NCBI GenBank assembly: GCA_949283445.1
Contig: CASDTD010000244.1
Span: 1-5,630, forward strand
Length of the DNA: 5,630 bases
Source of the DNA: an uncultured Coriobacteriia bacterium
GTDB taxonomy: Bacteria; Actinomycetota; Coriobacteriia; Coriobacteriales; QAMH01
Direction of reading: 5' to 3'
Part shown: in pieces, positions 1-5,630 of the stretch
Numbering within the stretch: the stretch's first letter is position 1
How the letters are laid out: each line of letters opens with the position of its first letter
Position numbers and translations under genes: made by a program
The notes under the pieces: model-generated
Seen by the model: the letters and a program-made list of their open reading frames with translations, nothing else
Database searches by the model: none
Told to the model about the DNA's origin: nothing

Positions 1-599
1 CAAGACAACGAAGGCGTCTGACCGTAAAAAATGGCGATGACGAGAATGGCGATGATGTCGTCTGCCACGGCGAGCGTGGAAAGAAACACGCGCAGGCCGT
101 TGGGCACGCGATCTCCCAGCAAAGCGAGAATGCCGAGGGCAAACGCGATGTCGGTAGCCGTCGGAACACCCCAGCCCTGCACGGTCTCGGGATTGCCCGC
201 GTTGAACAGCAGGTAGATTCCGATAGGCGCCACGACGCCCCCAACTGCAGCGATGATGGGAAGGGCAGCCTGACGTACGTTGGTGAGCTCTCCTACCGTC
301 ATCTCGTATTTGATCTCTAGCCCGACAAGCAAGAAGAACACGGCCATGAAGATATCGTTGATGATATGGGCAAGCGACATCTCCGCCGTCGCCTCCCCGA
401 AACTGACAGCGACATGCGTATGCCAGAAATGCAGGAACGCGTCGTAGGCCGGCGTATTGGCCACCACGAGCGCGACGATGGCGGCAAGCAGCATGATGCC
501 GGCGGCTTTCGTGGACGAGCGCGTGAAGCGCACAATACGGCCGTAACGCCGTTGATGGCCGTGCACCTCGTCGATGTAGATGCGGTGGGAATCGCTCAT
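1..599 (-). CDS. nhaA: Na+/H+ antiporter NhaA, N-terminal part (3' end outside window)
   Basis: This reading frame runs off the left edge after 199 codons and encodes the first half of NhaA, an inner-membrane antiporter that exports Na+ in exchange for protons. Hallmarks are visible. The stretch FFLLVGLEIKYE (residues 88-99) holds Glu95 and Glu99, matching pH-sensing Glu78 and Glu82 of E. coli NhaA. ATDIAFALG has Asp150, matching Asp133. AVADDIIAI has the ion-binding pair Asp180-Asp181, matching Asp163-Asp164. All are offset by a constant 17 residues, so the N-terminus is slightly longer than in E. coli. Hydrophobic segments lie near 33-48, 80-96, 109-133, 146-162 and 171-192. The start is the ATG at 599-597: there is an in-frame TGA upstream and no ATG or GTG between. 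The ribosome site is weak (GCGAG). The gene follows the LuxR gene in the same direction after 107 bases and may have its own promoter. Family identity is secure; no link to the molybdoenzyme is apparent. Confidence 0.96.
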   Translation of the reverse strand, partial: MSDSHRIYIDEVHGHQRRYGRIVRFTRSSTKAAGIMLLAAIVALVVANTPAYDAFLHFWHTHVAVSFGEATAEMSLAHIINDIFMAVFFLLVGLEIKYEMTVGELTNVRQAALPIIAAVGGVVAPIGIYLLFNAGNPETVQGWGVPTATDIAFALGILALLGDRVPNGLRVFLSTLAVADDIIAILVIAIFYGQTPSLS

Positions 600-600
600 G

Positions 601-643
601 ACATGCTCGCATTCGTCCGTGCCCGATACGCACTCACATGCTC
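601..643 (-). repeat. Direct repeat GAGCATGT upstream of nhaA
   Basis: The octamer ACATGCTC (GAGCATGT on the coding strand) occurs at 601-608, immediately before the nhaA start, and again at 636-643. The distal copy overlaps a short dyad, ATGCT-CA-AGCAT, at 638-649. A regulator-binding site is possible, but two 8-mers in 43 bases are weak evidence. Confidence 0.2.
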
Positions 644-670
644 AAGCATACCGCATACAGATGGAACGGG

Positions 671-691
671 CGACCGATAAGAGAGCGGTCG
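671..691 (-). terminator. Weak hairpin after the LuxR gene, possible terminator
   Basis: CGACCG at 671-676 pairs perfectly with CGGTCG at 686-691 around a 9-base loop. It begins 15 bases past the LuxR stop codon. Read on the minus strand it is followed by CCCGTTCC rather than a T-run, so it does not meet the usual form of an intrinsic terminator. It may be an mRNA 3'-end stabiliser or chance. Confidence 0.25.
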
Positions 692-706
692 GCCACACGA
701 GCATCC

Positions 707-2161
707 TCATTTGCGCTGCGCCGTAAACGCCTCGAAGATATCGAAGAGCTCCATTTTCGTATGTATGTCGAGTTTCGTATATATGTTATGAATATGCGTC
801 TTGACCGTGCCAGGCGCGATGAAAAGCCGCTCTGCGATATAGGCGACGTTACGCCCCTTCAACAGCAGCTCGAAAACTTCCATCTCCCTGTTCGACAGGT
901 GGAAGTTCCCGGCAAACTGCTCGACCAGATCGTCATGATGAGCGCAATCGGGCTGGCTTTGCGTCGTCAGCTGCTCGTAATGCGCCTGGTCTTCGGCAAC
1001 CCCGTGCATGACGAACAGCTCGCGGTCGGTGAACACAATCGTCGCCGTCAGCACGACGACGATGAAAGCGAGCACGAGGGCGACGTGCGCCAGGGCGCCT
1101 GCCCACACCAACGCCGGGAGAACGAACGAGCCTATCGACCAGCCCGCAATAAGGCCGAGCGTCGTCCCGCAACGAGCGCAACAGAACATGCGCACCAAAG
1201 AGACGTTGCGTTGCTTTGCGGCATTGCAGAAATCGTTGAGCGCGGAAACCTCGAACATGAGGTAGGCGAGCATGATGAGCAGCCCAGCGAGAAACGAGCC
1301 CGCCTGTCCATCGATCACGAGCAGCACGAACCCGAAGGCGAAAAGCAAAGGGACGACCTTGTAAAGCACGTACGCGTTTTGAAACCGCTTCAGGCGCAAG
1401 ATAATCGCATACCCTATGCCCAACGGCAGACAGCACAGTGCTTCTATGAGAGAGCCGGGCAGTCTGACCTGCACGGCACCCTGGAACAACAGGCTGTACA
1501 GCAGCCCGAGCAGCGCCGCATACAGCCCCAGCGCGACGGTCAGGCGCACAAGATAGGGAAACATACCCCTGTCGTCGCTGTCGCGCAACCTGGCCTCGTC
1601 GGCTTGCCGGGACCTCGACATCGAGCCGCTTTCGCTGTAGAGACGCCAGGACAGCACGAACGACACGACGGAGGCAGCAGGGAGAAACGCGGAAATCAGG
1701 ACTTTTAGATCCTGTGACATATTCGCCGTCGCAAGGCAGACCAGTCCGCCAATAGCATAGGAAAGCGCCATGTAAACCGCCGTCTCCCCCACACGCATGG
1801 CACCGAAGAAGCAAAGCCACAGCACGAAGAGCAGCGCATCCACTAAGGCAACGAGCAAAACGCCACCGCCGGCAAGTTCCGCAGACTTCAGCAGCAGCAC
1901 TGCAGCAACGCCACCCGCCGCACACACAACGAGCAGTATCTGCCGCCAGATATCGGAGGTTACCCGTGTGCCCAAGGCGAGCAGCACGACGACGAAGACG
2001 AGACGCAAGAAGAGTTCAGGCAGTTCGAAGGGAGCGCCGGCAAACTCCACGCGCCCGAAGACGGGCGAAGGAGACACGCCCACGAGGAAAAGCCATGCCC
2101 AGTACAAGCCGAAGCCAAGCAGCCGCAACGGGAAGACCTGCCCCGCTCGAAACTCCCCCAT
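707..2161 (-). CDS. LuxR-family transcriptional regulator with twelve-helix membrane domain
   Basis: This 484-residue protein has two parts. Residues about 11-377 contain twelve hydrophobic segments (near 11-30, 50-65, 72-91, 99-121, 127-145, 153-172, 201-225, 237-256, 265-283, 286-305, 330-350, 355-377), with a polar, charged loop at 173-200, as in a transporter-like 6+6 fold. Residues about 420-470 form a LuxR/NarL helix-turn-helix, from LSNREMEVFELL through GTVKTHIHNIYTKLDI, the latter covering the DNA-recognition helix. This fusion is a known, greatly expanded regulator family in Eggerthellaceae, where members next to catechol dehydroxylase genes control them in response to substrate. The membrane part presumably binds a small molecule and the C-terminal domain acts on DNA from the membrane. 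The ATG at 2161 is supported by an in-frame TAG two codons upstream and a good ribosome site. It is divergent from the molybdoenzyme operon, its most likely target. Cys327, Cys328 and Cys331 cluster before helix 11. The family call is strong; the ligand is unknown. Confidence 0.93.
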   Translation of the reverse strand: MGEFRAGQVFPLRLLGFGLYWAWLFLVGVSPSPVFGRVEFAGAPFELPELFLRLVFVVVLLALGTRVTSDIWRQILLVVCAAGGVAAVLLLKSAELAGGGVLLVALVDALLFVLWLCFFGAMRVGETAVYMALSYAIGGLVCLATANMSQDLKVLISAFLPAASVVSFVLSWRLYSESGSMSRSRQADEARLRDSDDRGMFPYLVRLTVALGLYAALLGLLYSLLFQGAVQVRLPGSLIEALCCLPLGIGYAIILRLKRFQNAYVLYKVVPLLFAFGFVLLVIDGQAGSFLAGLLIMLAYLMFEVSALNDFCNAAKQRNVSLVRMFCCARCGTTLGLIAGWSIGSFVLPALVWAGALAHVALVLAFIVVVLTATIVFTDRELFVMHGVAEDQAHYEQLTTQSQPDCAHHDDLVEQFAGNFHLSNREMEVFELLLKGRNVAYIAERLFIAPGTVKTHIHNIYTKLDIHTKMELFDIFEAFTAQRK

Positions 2162-2167
2162 AGCCTA

Positions 2168-2174
2168 CCCCCTC
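2168..2174 (-). promoter_or_regulatory. Ribosome binding site of the LuxR-type regulator
   Basis: GAGGGGG on the minus strand ends six bases before the ATG at 2161. With the in-frame TAG just upstream of that ATG, it fixes the start of the regulator. Confidence 0.7.
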
Positions 2175-2253
2175 ATATTCGGCCTTCGTGCGTTTTGCCC
2201 TCCATCGAAACCACATGCCCCATGCTACTAATCCACGCTCGATACACCATAAA

Positions 2254-2287
2254 CCAAACGATAGAGATTACGGTTTACGCCGTTTGG
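2254..2287. repeat. Inverted repeat CCAAACG-N20-CGTTTGG
   Basis: Perfect 7-base arms at 2254-2260 and 2281-2287 are separated by 20 bases, giving a centre-to-centre distance of 27 bases. This lies in the A+T-richer core of the divergent region, about 107-140 bases before the molybdoenzyme start. The wide spacing suits two binding sites for a dimeric or paired regulator better than an RNA hairpin. A secondary partial match, AAACC (2251-2255) with GGTTT (2272-2276), overlaps it. Confidence 0.4.
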
Positions 2288-2304
2288 ATTCTGTTTCTAA
2301 CCCT

Positions 2305-2333
2305 CATCATGCACGTACCCTGCATGCATGATG
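2305..2333. repeat. Perfect 9-base inverted repeat CATCATGCA-N11-TGCATGATG
   Basis: CATCATGCA at 2305-2313 is exactly matched by TGCATGATG at 2325-2333, with 11 bases between. A T-G wobble (2304/2334) could extend it in RNA. It lies 61-89 bases before the molybdoenzyme ATG. It could be the operator of the LuxR-type regulator, or a hairpin in the 5' leader if transcription starts upstream. It has no T-run and so does not look like an attenuator terminator. Confidence 0.5.
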
Positions 2334-2375
2334 GTGCTTCGGGCCTAGGCAAACCGAAGAGCCGCTATCCGACAC

Positions 2376-2387
2376 GAGGAGAGAGGA
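2376..2387 (+). promoter_or_regulatory. Ribosome binding site of the molybdoenzyme large subunit
   Basis: The purine-rich GAGGAGAGAGGA offers two Shine-Dalgarno cores. The nearer one (AGAGGA, 2382-2387) is six bases before the ATG at 2394, which supports that start and predicts strong translation. Confidence 0.75.
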
Positions 2388-2393
2388 CAGACC

Positions 2394-5009
2394 ATGAGCG
2401 AGGACACACATGGCAAGACCGTATACCGAGGCATAGCCTGGTCCGCGTTCGCGTGCAGCGCCAACACGTCTGCAGTCGACGTAAAGGATGGAAAGATCAT
2501 CCGCATACGTCCCTTGCACTATGACGAGGTGAGCACAGAAGAGGAACGCAAGCCCTGGAAAATCGAAGCACGCGGAAAAGTCTTCGAACCCGGGGACAAG
2601 ACGTTGATTCCGCCGCTTTCCATCAGCTATAAGAAACGCATCTATTCGAAGAATCGCATTCTGCATCCCCTGAAGCGCATCGACTGGGACCCGAACGGAA
2701 AGCGCCACCCCGAAAACCGCGGCAAAAGCAAGTTCGTCCGCATCTCCTGGGACGAGGCCTGCGACCTCATCGCCGCCGAAATCAAACGCGTCCACGACAC
2801 TTACGGGCCGCTGGCCATCTTGTGCCAGGCAGACGGGCACGGCGAGACGAAGGTCGTGCACGCGCCACACGGCTGCCAGGCGATGATGCTCGAGCACTGC
2901 GGCGGCTACACGCTACAGGCGCGCCAACCGGACAGCTGGGAAGGCTGGTACTGGGGCGGCAAGCACATATGGGGCATGGAACCTGTGGGCATGCAGGTCA
3001 ACCAGATGAACCTTTACAAGGACATCTGCGAACATGGCGATGCGATCATGTACTGGGGCTGCGATCTGGAGACCACGCCCTGGGGCTGGGGCGGACAGCA
3101 GCCGAGCCGCATGGCCTACTTCCTGTCCGAGCTCGGCTTGAAGACCTTCTTCGTCTCCCCCGACCTCAACTACACGGGTGCTTGCCACAAGGGCAAGTGG
3201 ATTCCCGTCCTGCCCAACACGGACGCGGCTCTGCAGCTTGCCATCGCGTACGTGTGGATCACGGAAGGCACCTATTACAAAGACTATATCGAAACGCACA
3301 CCATCGGCTTCGACTGGTTCGAGCGCTATGTCCTGGGTGGCGAAGACGGTATTCCCAAAACTCCGAAATGGGCTGAGGAGAAATGCGGCGTGCCGAGCTA
3401 CACCATCAAGGCGCTCGCCCGTTACTGGGCCAAGCACGCCGTGTCCATCGGGCATGCCGACGGCGGCGGCATGATCCGCTCGCCGTTTTCCGCCGAGCCC
3501 GCGCGTCTCGAAGTCATCTTGCTCGCCATGCAGGGGCTGGGGCGCCCCGGCACCGGCCAGCTGCATTTCATCGAGTTCGGGCAGTTCGGATTCGACGAGT
3601 GGAACCCCATGCCGCGATCGGAGAAATACTTCGAGGTCCCCGGTGCCTATCACGGCTGGATGGAGACCATCGGCCATCAGGCGTTCGTCCCCAAGACCAT
3701 GATTCCCCAGGCGCTCACGCTGCCCGAAGGAGAGAAGCTGCGCTGGCATGGGCACGTGGTCTGCACCGCGCCCCGTCAAGACCAGTTCGAGCCGTTCGAG
3801 TTTCCCATCGACGGCGCCCCGCTGATTCACATGATTATGTCCGACTCGCCCAGCTGGACGACCTGTTGGAACGGCGGCTACGCGATGCAAGACGCCCTGC
3901 GTAACGAGCGCATCGAATGCATCGTCTCACAGCACCCCTGGTTCGAAAACGACGCCGTCTTCGCCGACATCATCCTGCCCGTGAGCACGATGTTCGAGGA
4001 AAAGGATATCGCGGTCGACAACTGGACCGGCCAGTTCAACATGATGTACATCCAAGACGACTGCATCGAGCCTTTGGGCGAATCGAAAAGCGACTGGGAA
4101 TGCGCCATCGAAATCGCCAAGAAGCTCGAGAAATACGGCGGCGTCTACGAGAACCTCGTCGAGCGTTACACCGAGGGTAAAGACGTCGACGACTGGATCA
4201 AAGCGGGCTTCGAGAGCGCGAACGCCGAAAAGCTCATGGACTACGAGGAGTTCGCCGAGAAGAAGATGTGCCTCGCCCCCACCGCCGACGGCTGGGAAAA
4301 CGATCCCGTCGGTCTGACTGCCTGGTACGAGGACGCCGCCAAACAGCCGCTTTCCACGCCCACGGGCAAGATAGAGATCTACTCGACGGGACTTGCCGAG
4401 CATTTCCCCGACGACAAGACGCGCCCCATCGTGCCGCACTGGATCGAGGAAAGCGACGAGCTCAAAGAGCGCCTGAGCTGCGAGCGCGCGAAAGACTACC
4501 CGTTCTTGCTCGTGACGAACCACCCGCGTTGGCGCGTCCATTCTGAACACGACGACGTCACCTGGCTGCGCGAAATCGAGACCTGCAAGGTGGAAGGCCC
4601 CGATGGGTACCTGTACGAGCCTCTATGGATAAACCCGAAAGATGCGGGCAAGCTTGGCCTGAAAAACGGCGATGTCGCGCGCATGTACAACGAGCGCGGC
4701 AGCGTCTTGGGCGGCGTCATCGTGAGCGAGCGCATCATGCCCGGCGCGGTTTACCAAGACCACGGCGCGCGCGTCGACGCCATCGTCAGCGGCAAGGGCG
4801 GGCTGGACCGAGGCGGTGCCAACAACCTCATCTGCCCGGAAGCGACGGCTTCTGAAAACACGGCGGCAGAGGCGACCAACGGCTTTCTCGTCAACGTCGA
4901 GAAAATCGACGTCTTCAAACTCGCCGAAGAACACCCCGAGGAATTCGGCCGCGCGTACGACCCGGCAGAGGGCCTGCAGGTAAGCGCCTGGATAGTCGAA
5001 GAGCAGTAA
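2394..5009 (+). CDS. Molybdopterin enzyme large subunit, pyrogallol transhydroxylase / catechol dehydroxylase type
   Basis: This 871-residue protein belongs to the DMSO-reductase superfamily and resembles AthL, the pyrogallol-phloroglucinol transhydroxylase large subunit of Pelobacter acidigallici (about 875 residues). Shared stretches include VKDGKIIR (30-37), KIEARGK (56-62), DPNGKRHPENRG (99-110), RISWDEA (116-122), PDSWEGW (179-185), ADIILP (524-529), CIEPLGES (557-564) and NERGSV (766-771). Ser181 of PDSWEGW is the predicted Mo ligand, flanked by Asp180 and Trp182. The catalytic core spans about 60-570; the C-terminal cofactor-binding domain about 700-835. There is no N-terminal Cys motif for a [4Fe-4S] cluster, as in AthL, and no Tat or other signal peptide, so it should act in the cytoplasm. 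The expected cofactor is bis-(molybdopterin guanine dinucleotide) Mo. An iron-sulfur subunit gene follows after 9 bases. Probable activity is reductive removal or transfer of a hydroxyl group on a catechol- or pyrogallol-type aromatic. The family is certain; the substrate is not. Confidence 0.93.
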   Translation: MSEDTHGKTVYRGIAWSAFACSANTSAVDVKDGKIIRIRPLHYDEVSTEEERKPWKIEARGKVFEPGDKTLIPPLSISYKKRIYSKNRILHPLKRIDWDPNGKRHPENRGKSKFVRISWDEACDLIAAEIKRVHDTYGPLAILCQADGHGETKVVHAPHGCQAMMLEHCGGYTLQARQPDSWEGWYWGGKHIWGMEPVGMQVNQMNLYKDICEHGDAIMYWGCDLETTPWGWGGQQPSRMAYFLSELGLKTFFVSPDLNYTGACHKGKWIPVLPNTDAALQLAIAYVWITEGTYYKDYIETHTIGFDWFERYVLGGEDGIPKTPKWAEEKCGVPSYTIKALARYWAKHAVSIGHADGGGMIRSPFSAEPARLEVILLAMQGLGRPGTGQLHFIEFGQFGFDEWNPMPRSEKYFEVPGAYHGWMETIGHQAFVPKTMIPQALTLPEGEKLRWHGHVVCTAPRQDQFEPFEFPIDGAPLIHMIMSDSPSWTTCWNGGYAMQDALRNERIECIVSQHPWFENDAVFADIILPVSTMFEEKDIAVDNWTGQFNMMYIQDDCIEPLGESKSDWECAIEIAKKLEKYGGVYENLVERYTEGKDVDDWIKAGFESANAEKLMDYEEFAEKKMCLAPTADGWENDPVGLTAWYEDAAKQPLSTPTGKIEIYSTGLAEHFPDDKTRPIVPHWIEESDELKERLSCERAKDYPFLLVTNHPRWRVHSEHDDVTWLREIETCKVEGPDGYLYEPLWINPKDAGKLGLKNGDVARMYNERGSVLGGVIVSERIMPGAVYQDHGARVDAIVSGKGGLDRGGANNLICPEATASENTAAEATNGFLVNVEKIDVFKLAEEHPEEFGRAYDPAEGLQVSAWIVEEQ

Positions 5010-5014
5010 GGGAG
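5010..5014 (+). promoter_or_regulatory. Ribosome binding site of the iron-sulfur subunit, with two possible starts
   Basis: GGGAG at 5010-5014 follows directly on the TAA of the large subunit. Two tandem in-frame ATGs follow: 5019 (4-base spacing) and 5022 (7-base spacing). The second has the more usual spacing; the proteins differ by one Met. The short gap suggests coupled translation of the two subunits. Confidence 0.6.
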
Positions 5015-5018
5015 AGAA

Positions 5019-5630
5019 ATGATGAAAGCGTTCGTATTCGACCTGAGCAAGTGCAACGGCTGCCACAACTGCCAGATCGCCTGCAAAGACGAGCACGTCG
5101 ACAACGACTGGTCCCCCATCGCCAGGCCCCAGCCCGACACCGGGCAGTTCTGGTGCAAGGTGGACGAAGAGGTCTGCGGCAGCGTGCCCCACGTGCGCGT
5201 CAACTACACGCCGCACCTGTGCAATCACTGCGCCGATGCCCCTTGCATGAAGGCGGCACCCGAAGCCGTCTACCGCCGCGACGACGGGCTGGTCATCGTC
5301 GACCCGGAAAAGGCGAAGGGCAACAGGAAGCTCGTGGATTCTTGCCCCTATGGCGCCATCTACTGGAACGAGGAGCTTGAGATTCCCCAAAAGTGCACGG
5401 GCTGCGCGCATTTGCTGGACGACGGCTGGAGCGTCCCACGCTGCGTGGACGCCTGCGCCACCGGCGCACTGCGTTTCGGCGATGTGGAGGATTTCGGCGA
5501 CGAGCTGGAGAATGCGGAAGTGCTCCATCCGGAGTTCGAGACCCAGCCGCGCGTCTACTACCTGAACAAGCCCAAGCGCTTCATCGCGGCGACGGTCGTC
5601 GACATCGACGCCGATGAAGTCGTCGATGGC
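5019..5630 (+). CDS. 4Fe-4S ferredoxin-type small subunit, AthS-like (3' end outside window)
   Basis: The visible 204 codons encode the electron-transfer partner of the preceding molybdoenzyme. Three cluster motifs are present: Cys12-x2-Cys15-x2-Cys18-x3-Cys22; Cys68-x2-Cys71-x4-Cys76 with Cys109 in CPYG; and Cys126-x2-Cys129-x12-Cys142-x3-Cys146. These twelve cysteines suit three [4Fe-4S] clusters, as in AthS, not the four of NrfC- or DmsB-like subunits. Matches to AthS include DPEKAKG (95-101), CPYG.IYWNEE (109-119), CAHLLDD (129-135) and PRVYY (177-181). Two further cysteines, Cys46 and Cys53, lie outside the motifs. Residues from about 188 (FIAATVVDIDADEVVDG) appear to begin the extra C-terminal beta domain that AthS carries; the rest is beyond the edge. 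There is no signal peptide, in line with a cytoplasmic complex. It is almost certainly co-transcribed with the large subunit. ATG 5019 is annotated, but ATG 5022 is equally possible. Confidence 0.92.
   Translation, partial: MMKAFVFDLSKCNGCHNCQIACKDEHVDNDWSPIARPQPDTGQFWCKVDEEVCGSVPHVRVNYTPHLCNHCADAPCMKAAPEAVYRRDDGLVIVDPEKAKGNRKLVDSCPYGAIYWNEELEIPQKCTGCAHLLDDGWSVPRCVDACATGALRFGDVEDFGDELENAEVLHPEFETQPRVYYLNKPKRFIAATVVDIDADEVVDG

Larger units (their letters stand above)
2162..2393. promoter_or_regulatory. Divergent intergenic control region
   Basis: These 232 bases separate the start codons of the regulator (minus) and the molybdoenzyme (plus), so both promoters must lie here unless transcription enters from outside. 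The central part (about 2240-2300) is richer in A+T than the flanking genes. It contains GTTT elements at 2273, 2282 and 2293, spaced 9 and 11 bases, on one DNA face. Two inverted repeats are listed separately. I found no convincing -35/-10 pair on either strand. The best weak plus-strand candidate is TCGATA (2239-2244) with TAGAGA (2262-2267), 17 bases apart, which is too poor to annotate as a promoter. A weak core promoter would fit a gene that needs an activator. No small gene is supported here. Confidence 0.65.

Noticed and set aside
638..1708. Long plus-strand open frame (356 codons) opposite the LuxR gene
   Set aside because: It is antisense to a clearly recognisable regulator. Its product is a low-complexity run of Arg, Gln, Glu and His with no domain, as expected from the reverse strand of a G+C-rich gene.
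2305..2333. Inverted repeat read as an intrinsic terminator or attenuator
   Set aside because: The stem is not G+C-rich and no T-run follows on either strand.
2195..2524. Plus-strand open frame starting in the intergenic region and running into the molybdoenzyme
   Set aside because: It overlaps the large-subunit start in another frame. Its product has no recognisable domain, and the strong ribosome site belongs to the ATG at 2394.
2913..3890. Minus-strand open frame (325 codons) within the molybdoenzyme gene
   Set aside because: It is antisense to conserved catalytic-core sequence, has no family resemblance, and has no plausible ribosome site.
2394..5009. Annotation as a formate dehydrogenase, nitrate reductase or DMSO reductase
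   Set aside because: It has no N-terminal Fe-S motif and no Tat signal. The closest recognisable similarity along its whole length is to AthL, with Ser as predicted Mo ligand in PDSWEGW, not Sec/Cys as in formate dehydrogenase.
4623..5528. Long minus-strand open frame (301 codons) across the end of the large subunit and the Fe-S subunit
   Set aside because: It overlaps two well-supported genes and their junction in antisense and shows no recognisable motif. It is an artefact of codon bias.
1..5630. Search for tRNA genes, CRISPR arrays, insertion sequences, attachment sites or frameshifts
   Set aside because: I saw no regularly spaced repeats, no terminal inverted repeats with a transposase, no tRNA-like cloverleaf, and no broken frames. 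The four genes read through without interruption.

Overview
The window is G+C-rich, densely coding bacterial DNA. A LuxR-type regulator fused to a twelve-helix membrane domain stands divergent to a molybdenum-enzyme operon. That layout is typical of anaerobic gut Actinobacteria of the Eggerthellaceae (Eggerthella, Gordonibacter, Adlercreutzia, Slackia and relatives). The assignment is an inference from gene content; no rRNA or other marker gene is present.

Layout. Positions 1-599 (minus strand) hold the N-terminal 199 codons of a Na+/H+ antiporter of the NhaA family; its end lies beyond the left edge. A 107-base gap follows, with a weak hairpin and a short direct repeat. Positions 707-2161 (minus) encode a 484-residue membrane-bound LuxR-family regulator. 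Positions 2162-2393 are a 232-base divergent intergenic region with two clear inverted repeats, the likely control region. Positions 2394-5009 (plus) encode an 871-residue molybdopterin enzyme that resembles the large subunit of pyrogallol-phloroglucinol transhydroxylase (AthL). Nine bases later, 5019 to the right edge encodes the matching iron-sulfur subunit (AthS-like), cut off after 204 codons.

How the genes probably work together. The two plus-strand genes form a cytoplasmic two-subunit oxidoreductase or hydroxytransferase. The catalytic subunit has a predicted serine Mo ligand (Ser181) and no Fe-S cluster of its own. The small subunit carries Cys motifs for three [4Fe-4S] clusters. This family includes the pyrogallol transhydroxylase of Pelobacter and the catechol dehydroxylases of gut Eggerthellaceae, so the likely substrate is a polyhydroxylated aromatic compound from diet, drug or host. 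The divergent regulator probably senses that compound and switches the operon on. The substrate cannot be read from sequence. The pocket around the molybdenum appears to differ from AthL, which argues against simply calling the enzyme a pyrogallol transhydroxylase. NhaA is probably an unrelated housekeeping neighbour.
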